Assembly: GCA_002774185.1 (NCBI GenBank)
Contig: PEZG01000053.1
Span: forward strand, 1-5,792
Source: Candidatus Roizmanbacteria bacterium CG09_land_8_20_14_0_10_41_9
Lineage (GTDB): Bacteria > Patescibacteriota > Microgenomatia > UBA1406 > GWC2-37-13
Reading direction: 5' to 3'
Length of the DNA stretch: 5,792 nucleotides
Positions within the stretch are counted from its first letter, which is position 1. Each line of letters opens with the position of its first letter. The notes beneath the pieces are model-generated. The model had not been told where the DNA came from. It made no database searches and was given only the letters and a program-made list of their open reading frames with translations. Both the position numbers and the translations under genes were made by a program. Positions 1 to 5,792 of this stretch are shown here, in pieces.

Positions 1-349
1 GAGTTTGTGGCATGGGTCCATCCGGGGCTGAGACAACAAGGATTGCTCCATCCATCTGCGCCGCACCCGTAATCATATTCTTTATGTAATCCGCATGTCC
101 TGGGGCATCAATATGCGCATAGTGTCGTTTCTCAGTTTCATACTCTGAATGATGAAGGTTGATCGTTACTCCTCGTGCTTTTTCTTCTGGCGCTTTATCA
201 ATTTCCTCATATTTCAAAAATTTTGCGAGCCCTTTCTTTGATAGTACGTAGTGAATAGCTGACGTTAACGTGGTTTTACCGTGATCTACATGTCCAATTG
301 TCCCAATGTTCAAATGGGGTTTTTTCCTCTCAAAAACTCCTTGTGCCAT
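1..349 (-). CDS. tuf: Translation elongation factor Tu, N-terminal part (truncated by window edge)
   Basis: EF-Tu is the GTPase that delivers aminoacyl-tRNA to the ribosomal A site. The first 116 codons are present, about 30% of a usual ~395-residue protein; the rest lies beyond the left edge. The frame shows the G1 P-loop GHVDHGKT (residues 19-26), the switch I segment EEKARGVTIN (55-64) with the Mg-binding Thr62, and the G3 motif DAPGH (81-85) with catalytic His85. It continues through KNMITGAAQMDGAILVV (90-106) and DGPMPQT. The ATG at 347-349 gives an N-terminus that aligns with other EF-Tu proteins. Oddities are Ala82 where most bacteria have Cys, LHH after TIN where TSH or TAH is common, and Pro109 in place of Thr in SATDGP. 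There is no Shine-Dalgarno sequence before the start. The gene is divergent from the membrane-protein gene at 480. Identification is near certain. Confidence 0.97.
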   Translation of the reverse strand, partial: MAQGVFERKKPHLNIGTIGHVDHGKTTLTSAIHYVLSKKGLAKFLKYEEIDKAPEEKARGVTINLHHSEYETEKRHYAHIDAPGHADYIKNMITGAAQMDGAILVVSAPDGPMPQT

Positions 350-399
350 GGTTTTTTATATAAATTAATAAATAAACTAACCTAATAGTCTAACTTACA

Positions 400-428
400 A
401 TTATATAGAGATGTAAAAAAAAATGCAA
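400..428 (-). promoter_or_regulatory. Putative sigma-70-type promoter of tuf
   Basis: On the minus strand a perfect -10 TATAAT (400-405) lies 17 bases from a -35-like TTGCAT (423-428; three of six consensus positions, including TTG). Transcription would start near 393, giving a leader of about 44 very AT-rich bases without a Shine-Dalgarno motif. A weaker -10-like TATATA at 357-362, only 7 bases before the ATG, could drive a leaderless transcript instead. This is read from sequence only, and AT-rich DNA produces chance matches. The exact hexamer at ideal spacing before a highly expressed gene makes it credible. Confidence 0.65.
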
Positions 429-445
429 CAGCTAAAATGCTGTTG
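426..445. repeat. Perfect inverted repeat between the two divergent promoters (candidate operator)
   Basis: CAACAGC (426-432) and GCTGTTG (439-445) are exact inverted copies around the 6-base centre TAAAAT. The flanking AAAT (421-424) and ATTT (446-449) can extend the pairing if G425 is bulged. Read outward, each arm is GCTGTTG, and its TTG is the first half of the proposed -35 element on that side (TTGCAT leftward, TTGATT rightward). A dimeric regulator bound here would cover both -35 elements. Both sides also carry T-runs (nine T on the minus strand, ATTTTT on the plus strand), so the element also resembles a bidirectional terminator. No upstream gene on either strand needs terminating here, so the operator reading is preferred, with modest confidence. 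Confidence 0.5.
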
Positions 446-472
446 ATTTTTAGTTATATATTTGACTATCAT
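443..472 (+). promoter_or_regulatory. Putative promoter of the DUF1189-like gene, leaderless arrangement
   Basis: A -35-like TTGATT (443-448; four of six consensus) is followed after 18 bases by TATCAT (467-472; five of six of the -10 consensus). The -10 ends 7 bases before the ATG at 480, so transcription would begin at or next to the start codon. This arrangement argues against the TTG at 462 as the start, because that codon lies upstream of the -10. The -35 overlaps the right arm of the inverted repeat. Confidence 0.5.
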
Positions 473-479
473 AAATTGT

Positions 480-1334
480 ATGGGTAAAAAAGTCAAGACG
501 TTCCTACATGTTTTCGTTCGGAGTCTTATCCCAGAAGTCGATTATTATAGAAAGCTTATCAAAACCCATTTTTGTTTTTCCATAAAATATTATATCTCCT
601 TGATCCTCGTTCTGAATCTTCTTTTTATCTTATTTGTCTTTATAAGACTAAACCCTTTCAAGATGAAAACCCTCCTATCTAACCTCGTCAAAAGTGTCCA
701 AAAATACCCTAAGGAGTTGAGGATCGAGATTAGAAACGGATCGCTAAAAACCAACTATGGTCGTCCCTATCTTCTGTGGCTTGACTATGATGATAAGAAA
801 TACCTCCTTCTTGTTGTAGACGAGTTTGCAACGCCCGAACAGATAGCACAATATCGATCCTACATGCTCCTCACCTCAAACCGTGCGATCGCCCGACGGG
901 TTTTTTTGGGGGGAAACCTATCACAGTATTCCTTAAAAAAATTCGAGGATCAAACCATCACCTATACGACAGCGCAGGAAGTCGTCAGTTCGTTCCAGAG
1001 GGTGATTCAATTCCTCCCTATACTATATATAGGTATATTATTAATCTCCCTAATTTTGATCCCGTTATTTTCTTTTGGGATAACTTCGCTTTATGTATTC
1101 CTATCAAGCGTAGTTGTGTATTATTTTCTTAAATACGGAGCAAAAAAATCTATCCGGTTCCGAAAAACACTCCAAGTATCCCTCCACGCCATTACACTAC
1201 CCTTGCTGTTGGATTATGGTCTGATCATGTTTAATCTAAGCAGCAAGTCTCTCCCCTTCTTATTTTTCTTCCTTTCTCTGATCTTCGTCGGAGGAGGAGT
1301 CTACGAAGCATATTTGGACTATGATGGAAAATAG
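480..1334 (+). CDS. DUF1189-like multi-pass membrane protein
   Basis: The protein has 284 residues from the ATG at 480. A TTG at 462 would add six residues but lies upstream of the likely -10 box. The N-terminal stretch (residues 7-38) contains FVRSLIPEVDYYRKLI, typical of the cytoplasmic lead-in of DUF1189 proteins. A first membrane segment spans about 37-56. A soluble, probably extracytoplasmic region follows (57-175), with the family-like patch PKELRIEIRNGSL (77-89). After it come membrane segments at about 178-199, 201-217, 237-253 and 258-275. The stretch AKKSIRFRKTLQVSLHAITLPLLL (221-244, with a break in charge at 229-231) matches the late conserved block of the family as I recall it. 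The biochemical function of DUF1189 is unknown and none is inferred. The gene sits divergent from tuf and 29 bases before the helicase-nuclease. The membrane nature is clear; the family name is from memory of its pattern, not a search. A T7-G6 run lies at 901-913. Confidence 0.75.
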   Translation: MGKKVKTFLHVFVRSLIPEVDYYRKLIKTHFCFSIKYYISLILVLNLLFILFVFIRLNPFKMKTLLSNLVKSVQKYPKELRIEIRNGSLKTNYGRPYLLWLDYDDKKYLLLVVDEFATPEQIAQYRSYMLLTSNRAIARRVFLGGNLSQYSLKKFEDQTITYTTAQEVVSSFQRVIQFLPILYIGILLISLILIPLFSFGITSLYVFLSSVVVYYFLKYGAKKSIRFRKTLQVSLHAITLPLLLDYGLIMFNLSSKSLPFLFFFLSLIFVGGGVYEAYLDYDGK

Positions 1335-1347
1335 GACACCTCTCATC

Positions 1348-1356
1348 TGCTACAAT
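1348..1356 (+). promoter_or_regulatory. Extended -10 promoter element of the helicase-nuclease gene, leaderless arrangement
   Basis: TGC followed by TACAAT forms an extended -10 element (TGN plus a five-of-six hexamer). It ends 7 bases before the ATG at 1364, which puts the expected transcription start at the A of the start codon. No convincing -35 is visible at the usual distance, which is common for extended -10 promoters. No Shine-Dalgarno sequence is present between 1335 and 1363. Confidence 0.5.
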
Positions 1357-1363
1357 ATTCACA

Positions 1364-4324
1364 ATGAAAAAAGACCCCATTGATGAAAAAAAATTGAACA
1401 GGGATCAAAAACTAGCAGTAGAATACAATACGGGGCCACTGCTGATCATAGCCGGTGCCGGCACTGGAAAAACCCATACTCTTGTTGAGAAAATCACATT
1501 CATCATCCGTAACAATCTCGCGAAACCAGAAAACATATTGGCACTCACCTTTACGGAGAAAGCCGCTGCGGAAATGGAAGAGAGAGTCGACAAGGCAGTT
1601 CCCTACGGATACTTCCAGATGTGGATCTCAACATTCCATGCATTTGCAGAACGAATCCTGAAGGATGAAGCCGCACATATCGGCTTGCCCTACGATTTTC
1701 GACTCCTCACGCAAGCAGAGTCCATCTTGTTTTTGAAGTCCAACCTATTCTTGTTGGATCTGCACTACTTTAGACCTTTGGGAAATCCTCATAAATTCCT
1801 TGACGCCCTAAACCAGCATTTCTCCAGACTCCAGGATGAAGACGTAGCCCCGGAACAATATAAGCATTGGGCGCAGAAATTACGAAACCGCCCCACGTTA
1901 ACCGCCGAAGAGATAGAAAAATACAAAGAACTCGCCGGTGCCTACGTGACCTATCAAAAACTCAAGATGAAAGCAGGAGTTATGGATTTTTCAGATCTCG
2001 TCTTCTATGCGTTACAGTTGTTCAAAAAAAGACCCAGTATCCTAAAAAAATACCAAGAACAGTTTTCCTATGTACTGGTGGATGAATTTCAAGACACCAA
2101 CATCGGTCAGTATTCGTTAATAAAACTCCTGTGTCCTCCCCGAAAAAGTTCAAAATTAACCGTCGTGGGAGATGACTCACAAGCGATTTACAAATTCCGA
2201 GGCGCATCCATATCCAACATACTTACGTTCATGAAGGATTACCCCGATGCTAAACAAATCACCCTTAGAAACAACTACCGCTCTAATCAGAAAATTTTAG
2301 ATGCGGCATATGCATTAATCAAACACAATGACCCAGATACGCTCGAGGCACGTTTAGGGATTTCGAAAAACCTTGTTGCCGAAAAAGCTGATCGTTCCCA
2401 TGCCTTGGAGTATTTTTATGCCAAAAACGTAGAGGAAGAGGCGGACTACGTAGCAAAGTGTATCCTTTCTTTGAAAAAGGAAGGGAAAGAAGACTTACCT
2501 TATGCGTATTCGGATTTTGCGATTCTTGTACGCGCAAATAACCACTCCAGCCCATTCATACATTCACTCGTGCACCATGGGATTCCGTATCAGTTTTTAG
2601 GACCCAGCATGTTATTTAAACAACCAGAGGTAAAAGACCTTATCGCCTATCTAAGGGTACTTTATGATCTAGAAGATACGGTCTCTTTGTACCGAGTCTT
2701 AACAATGTCGATTTTCTCTCCTGATCAAAAAGATATCAGTTTACTTCTTTCGTTCTCTAAAAAAATCCACCGGTCGCTCTTCCTTGCTATCGAAATATGT
2801 CTGTCTTTTTTTGAAAAAGAAATCTATAAAAAGGAGTTTGAAATCTATAAACCACATCTCCCTTTTATTTCCGAGGAAACCCGAGCGCAGTTACTATCCA
2901 TATATAGGATGATAAAACGTCATCTCTCTCTCATAAAAAAAGAGTCCGGGGGCCAAATACTTTACTATTTTCTGGAAGATACAAAATATCTGCATTCCCT
3001 CATATCCTACAAAACTGAGGCGGAAGAGCGTAAAGCTCTAAATATATCCAAATTTTTTAACCGGTTAAGAGCATTCGAAGACACGCATGAAGACGCATCG
3101 CTCTTCGCTATCGTTGATTATCTCGAAATGTGTATGGAGTTGGGAGATTCCCCATGGACTGCGGAGGATGATAAAACATCGTATGATGCCGTAAATATTC
3201 TAACGGTTCACGGAGCAAAGGGACTGGAGTTCCGTATAGTTTTTGTCGTTAATTTGAGCCAGGGAAGATTCCCTACGTACTCAAAAAAAGAAATCCTACC
3301 CATACCCCAAGAGCTCATCAAAGAAATACTCCCTGAGGGCGACTACCACGTCCAGGAGGAAAGAAGACTATTTTATGTTGCGATGACCCGCGCAATGGAC
3401 AGGGTTATTCTTACATCATCCCAATTTTATGGAGAGGGTAAGCGCGAGCGAAGAATTTCAACATTCGTCCCGGAGTCACTAGGCTCCTCCCTGTTGAAAA
3501 AGTTGGAGGATATAAAAAAAGAAGAGAAAAATCAGCTATCGATTTTTGACTTTAAAAAACCCGATGAGCCCCTGGCAAAACAAACATATCTATCGAACAT
3601 CTATTCGTTCTCACAACTGGAATCGTATGAACTGTGTCCTCTCCAATACAAATACCGGTATGCTCTCCGAATCCCGACGACTCCTTCTTCTGCGGCTTCA
3701 TTTGGAGACACGATTCATCGCGCGCTCCAAATTTTTTATCAGGAATTTTTAAAAGACTCCCACGTTGGGAAGAATCGACTCATAGAGTTATATCACACCG
3801 TATGGAGTCCTATCGGATACGCCTCGTATGCTCATGAGCAGCGAATGAAAAAGGAAGGGGAACGGATGTTAACCTCGTTCTTCCAGACGTTTCATACTAA
3901 AAAACTTCACCTATTAGCATTGGAAAAATTCTTCAAGGTTCGGATCCATAAAAACCTGTATCTTTCAGGCAAAATCGATCGGGTTGATAAAAAGGAAAAA
4001 GGGGGAATCGAGATTATCGACTATAAGACCGGGAAAAAACCCGAGGATAAATTATTGAAAAAAAGTTTGCAACTTTCGATATATGCTCTCGCGGCAACGA
4101 ACCAAGCGTTGTTTGGAAAAAAACCAAATGAAGTACATCTCACCTTTTATTATCTTCAAGATATGGAAAAGGTATCTATCCAGCGAACCGAAAAAGAAAT
4201 AGCAGATGTGGTTGATCAAATAATTGCAGATATTGAAAAAATCCGGACAAGCGAGTTTTCTCCCTCTGTGGGACGTTGGTGCGACTTCTGTCCGTATCGA
4301 ATGATCTGCGAGGCGTGGCAATAG
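1364..4324 (+). CDS. UvrD/PcrA-type DNA helicase fused to a C-terminal Fe-S PD-(D/E)XK (RecB-like) nuclease
   Basis: This 986-residue protein is a superfamily 1A ATP-dependent helicase joined to a nuclease, probably for unwinding and trimming DNA ends in double-strand break repair. Helicase motifs run in order: Q-motif LNRDQ (11-15), Walker A GAGTGKT (31-37, Lys36), TFTEKAAAEM (62-71), STFHAF (89-94), MDFSDL (207-212), Walker B DEFQDTN (240-246), GDDSQAIYKFRGA (269-281), LRNNYRS (301-307), TVHGAKGLEF (614-623) and EERRLFYVAMTRA (665-677). The nuclease domain has Cys758, GDTIH (781-785), GKID with Asp872, DYK (886-888) and QLSIY (903-907), all expected catalytic residues. Cys973-x2-Cys976-x5-Cys982 with Cys758 match the iron-sulphur cluster of AddB and Cas4/Dna2-type nucleases. 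The layout resembles a mycobacterial AdnAB subunit more than plain UvrD (~720 residues). No partner subunit is visible. The start lies only ten residues before the Q-motif, so it is well fixed. Confidence 0.95.
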   Translation: MKKDPIDEKKLNRDQKLAVEYNTGPLLIIAGAGTGKTHTLVEKITFIIRNNLAKPENILALTFTEKAAAEMEERVDKAVPYGYFQMWISTFHAFAERILKDEAAHIGLPYDFRLLTQAESILFLKSNLFLLDLHYFRPLGNPHKFLDALNQHFSRLQDEDVAPEQYKHWAQKLRNRPTLTAEEIEKYKELAGAYVTYQKLKMKAGVMDFSDLVFYALQLFKKRPSILKKYQEQFSYVLVDEFQDTNIGQYSLIKLLCPPRKSSKLTVVGDDSQAIYKFRGASISNILTFMKDYPDAKQITLRNNYRSNQKILDAAYALIKHNDPDTLEARLGISKNLVAEKADRSHALEYFYAKNVEEEADYVAKCILSLKKEGKEDLPYAYSDFAILVRANNHSSPFIHSLVHHGIPYQFLGPSMLFKQPEVKDLIAYLRVLYDLEDTVSLYRVLTMSIFSPDQKDISLLLSFSKKIHRSLFLAIEICLSFFEKEIYKKEFEIYKPHLPFISEETRAQLLSIYRMIKRHLSLIKKESGGQILYYFLEDTKYLHSLISYKTEAEERKALNISKFFNRLRAFEDTHEDASLFAIVDYLEMCMELGDSPWTAEDDKTSYDAVNILTVHGAKGLEFRIVFVVNLSQGRFPTYSKKEILPIPQELIKEILPEGDYHVQEERRLFYVAMTRAMDRVILTSSQFYGEGKRERRISTFVPESLGSSLLKKLEDIKKEEKNQLSIFDFKKPDEPLAKQTYLSNIYSFSQLESYELCPLQYKYRYALRIPTTPSSAASFGDTIHRALQIFYQEFLKDSHVGKNRLIELYHTVWSPIGYASYAHEQRMKKEGERMLTSFFQTFHTKKLHLLALEKFFKVRIHKNLYLSGKIDRVDKKEKGGIEIIDYKTGKKPEDKLLKKSLQLSIYALAATNQALFGKKPNEVHLTFYYLQDMEKVSIQRTEKEIADVVDQIIADIEKIRTSEFSPSVGRWCDFCPYRMICEAWQ

Positions 4325-4345
4325 GGGATGGGAATAGTGTATAAT
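4316..4345 (+). promoter_or_regulatory. Putative promoter of the glycosyltransferase gene, leaderless arrangement
   Basis: A perfect TATAAT (4340-4345) ends 6 bases before the ATG at 4352. A weak -35-like TGGCAA (4316-4321; three of six) lies 18 bases upstream, inside the last codons of the helicase gene. Transcription would begin at or within a base of the start codon. GGGA occurs between the -10 and the ATG (4347-4350), but it is too close to the start to act as a normal Shine-Dalgarno site. Confidence 0.5.
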
Positions 4346-4351
4346 TGGGAA

Positions 4352-5792
4352 ATGACTAAATATCTTGTCAAATCAAGATTTTTTAATGATTTGTGCGATA
4401 AATTCATTCCCCTCCTGAGCTGGGTCCTTATTACTTTACCGCTATGGCTTTCCCCCTTTCATCCCGCAGTAGTAGCCTATTTCATTATCACATTTGATAT
4501 TTATTTCTTTTACAAGTGTATTAAAACCGCTTACTACGCGAGCATATCTTATAGGCAAATCATTAGCTGTTTTAAGGTAGACTTCTCAAAAAAAATCAAA
4601 CCCCATGTAAAATTGTCGGAGATTTACCATTTTGTCATCATACCGAACTATCAGGAACCCTTATATAAACTCGAGTCCAGCATTGTTTCAATTACTAAAT
4701 CCGACTTCCCTCTTAAGCACATCATATTGGTCCTTGCGTTTGAACAGAGGGAACAAGAAGCAATAAGGAAAGCGCATATCCTGAAAAAAAAATTCAAATA
4801 CTTTTTTAACGACGTCATCGAGTCCTACCACGTCCTCTGCGAGAATGAAATTCCGGGTAAGGCAAGCAACCAAACTTCTGCTGCAAAAATCGTTGACTCC
4901 TACGTTCAAAAAAACGGCTGGGATAGAAAGAATATCCTCATTACCATCAGTGATGCGGACAGCCATTTTTCAAAGAATTACTTTTCGTATTTGACGCATG
5001 AATTTTTCAAAGATAAAAACCGGCTGTTTAAATTCTATTGGGCTCCGGTTCTCCTTTATAATAACTTTTGGCAACTGCCATTTTTTGTAAGAATCCAGGC
5101 AACATTATCATCTATCCTGCGACTCGCATTTTTATCTGAACGCGAAAACCTGATTCAGATATCGACCTATTCAACGAATCTGTGGTTGCTTAAAGAGGTT
5201 AACTTTTGGGATGTTGACATCATCCCTGAAGATTGGCATATTTTCTTTCAGGCGTTTTTTACGTTTGGAGATAAAATAAAAACCATGCCTCTTTACACGA
5301 TTGTGAATGGAGATGCGGTCTATTCTGGAGGAATAATTAAAACGCTTCTGAATCGATACGAACAAGAAAAACGCTGGGCATGGGGAGTAAGCGACGTGGG
5401 ATATACCTTGAGAAAATTTTTTACCACCCCCCACATTAACCCCGTCACAAAACTAAAAAGAATTCTATACCTTGCAGAGAACCACCTATTTTGGCCTACG
5501 TCATTTTTTATCCTTACGATAAGCGCATCTATTCCTCCATTAATTAATCCTATTTTTAAAAGAACTGTCTTGGGATTTTTACTTCCCCAATTGTCCGGAC
5601 TCATCCTCACCCTTTCTTCATTGATGCTTGTTTTATACATGTATCTCGATATTAAACTAAGGAAAAAAATTAAGGTGGACACAGAGATAAAAAATATGCC
5701 ATTCCTCATCATCCAATGGTACCTTCTCCCCGTAATCTCATTCCTGCTTTCCTCACTTCCTGCACTCGATGCACACACAAGATTGTTATTTG
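4352..5792 (+). CDS. Membrane-bound processive-type family 2 glycosyltransferase (truncated by window edge)
   Basis: The frame stays open for 480 codons and runs off the right edge, so the C-terminus is missing. Two membrane segments (about residues 18-36 and 39-55) precede a cytoplasmic GT-A domain. That domain opens with HFVIIPNYQEP (93-103), the nucleotide-sugar binding strand. PGKASNQ (about 167-173) fits the donor-binding loop. SDAD (200-203) holds the DxD metal site at Asp201 and Asp203, EDW (293-295) gives the likely catalytic acidic pair, and QEKRW (338-342) is the QxxRW acceptor signature of cellulose-, chitin- and hyaluronan-synthase-like enzymes. Hydrophobic segments at about 380-400, 406-432 and 449-472 would form the translocation or anchoring part. 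It probably transfers sugar from a nucleotide donor into a surface polysaccharide or lipid-linked glycan; the sugar cannot be told from sequence. It starts 27 bases after the helicase gene. An A9 run (4784-4792) encodes three lysines. Confidence 0.9.
   Translation, partial: MTKYLVKSRFFNDLCDKFIPLLSWVLITLPLWLSPFHPAVVAYFIITFDIYFFYKCIKTAYYASISYRQIISCFKVDFSKKIKPHVKLSEIYHFVIIPNYQEPLYKLESSIVSITKSDFPLKHIILVLAFEQREQEAIRKAHILKKKFKYFFNDVIESYHVLCENEIPGKASNQTSAAKIVDSYVQKNGWDRKNILITISDADSHFSKNYFSYLTHEFFKDKNRLFKFYWAPVLLYNNFWQLPFFVRIQATLSSILRLAFLSERENLIQISTYSTNLWLLKEVNFWDVDIIPEDWHIFFQAFFTFGDKIKTMPLYTIVNGDAVYSGGIIKTLLNRYEQEKRWAWGVSDVGYTLRKFFTTPHINPVTKLKRILYLAENHLFWPTSFFILTISASIPPLINPIFKRTVLGFLLPQLSGLILTLSSLMLVLYMYLDIKLRKKIKVDTEIKNMPFLIIQWYLLPVISFLLSSLPALDAHTRLLF

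Noticed and set aside
462..479. Upstream TTG start adding six residues to the DUF1189-like protein
   Set aside because: It lies before the likely -10 box (467-472), has no ribosome-binding site, and the ATG at 480 gives a natural N-terminus for the family.
1335..1363. Terminator between the membrane-protein gene and the helicase gene
   Set aside because: No stem followed by a T-run is visible in these 29 bases; the only clear signal is the extended -10 element.
4052..4321. 89-codon minus-strand open frame at the end of the helicase gene
   Set aside because: It overlaps the conserved QxxxY and cysteine motifs of the nuclease domain on the other strand, so it is a by-product of that coding sequence.
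3635..4324. Possible Cas4 or other CRISPR-associated nuclease
   Set aside because: The four-cysteine PD-(D/E)XK domain is Cas4-like, but it is the C-terminal domain of a full UvrD-type helicase, and no repeats or other cas genes are present.
4688..4966. 92-codon minus-strand open frame
   Set aside because: It is antisense to the GT-A domain of the glycosyltransferase and has no promoter or known motif.
5320..5778. 152-codon minus-strand open frame opposite the glycosyltransferase
   Set aside because: The plus strand encodes an intact enzyme with all its motifs over this stretch; the minus frame shows no recognisable domain and is a shadow.
1..5792. Recoded UGA, as in Gracilibacteria and Absconditabacteria
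   Set aside because: No in-frame TGA occurs in any gene, and the two complete genes end in TAG, so there is no sign of recoding.

Overview
The window looks like a piece of a bacterial chromosome of moderate to low GC, most likely from the Candidate Phyla Radiation (Patescibacteria). That assignment is inference. It rests on an EF-Tu with DAPGH instead of the usual bacterial DCPGH, on a DUF1189-like membrane protein, on a helicase-nuclease fusion, and on the lack of Shine-Dalgarno sequences before every gene. The standard code suffices: no in-frame TGA occurs in the genes, and both complete genes end in TAG.

Layout. Positions 1-349 on the minus strand hold the first 116 codons of tuf (EF-Tu), which runs off the left edge. 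Positions 350-479 are a compact divergent promoter region. It has a perfect 7-bp inverted repeat (426-445) whose two arms each contribute the TTG of a -35 element, one for tuf (leftward) and one for the next gene (rightward). Three genes then run rightward: a DUF1189-like multi-pass membrane protein (480-1334); a 986-residue UvrD/PcrA-type superfamily 1A helicase fused to a C-terminal PD-(D/E)XK nuclease with a four-cysteine iron-sulphur signature (1364-4324); and a processive-type family 2 glycosyltransferase (4352 to the right edge, truncated). The gaps between them are only 29 and 27 bases, and no convincing terminator lies in either.

The most distinctive signal is regulatory. Each of the three rightward genes has a -10-like hexamer (TATCAT, TACAAT, TATAAT) ending only 6-7 bases before its ATG and no ribosome-binding site. 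This is the arrangement expected for leaderless mRNAs that begin at the start codon. Although the genes are packed like an operon, each may therefore have its own promoter.

The genes do not form one obvious pathway. They cover translation elongation, a membrane protein of unknown role, DNA-end processing or repair, and cell-surface polysaccharide synthesis. No RNA genes, mobile elements, CRISPR arrays or long repeats were seen, and no wholly new multi-gene system is evident.
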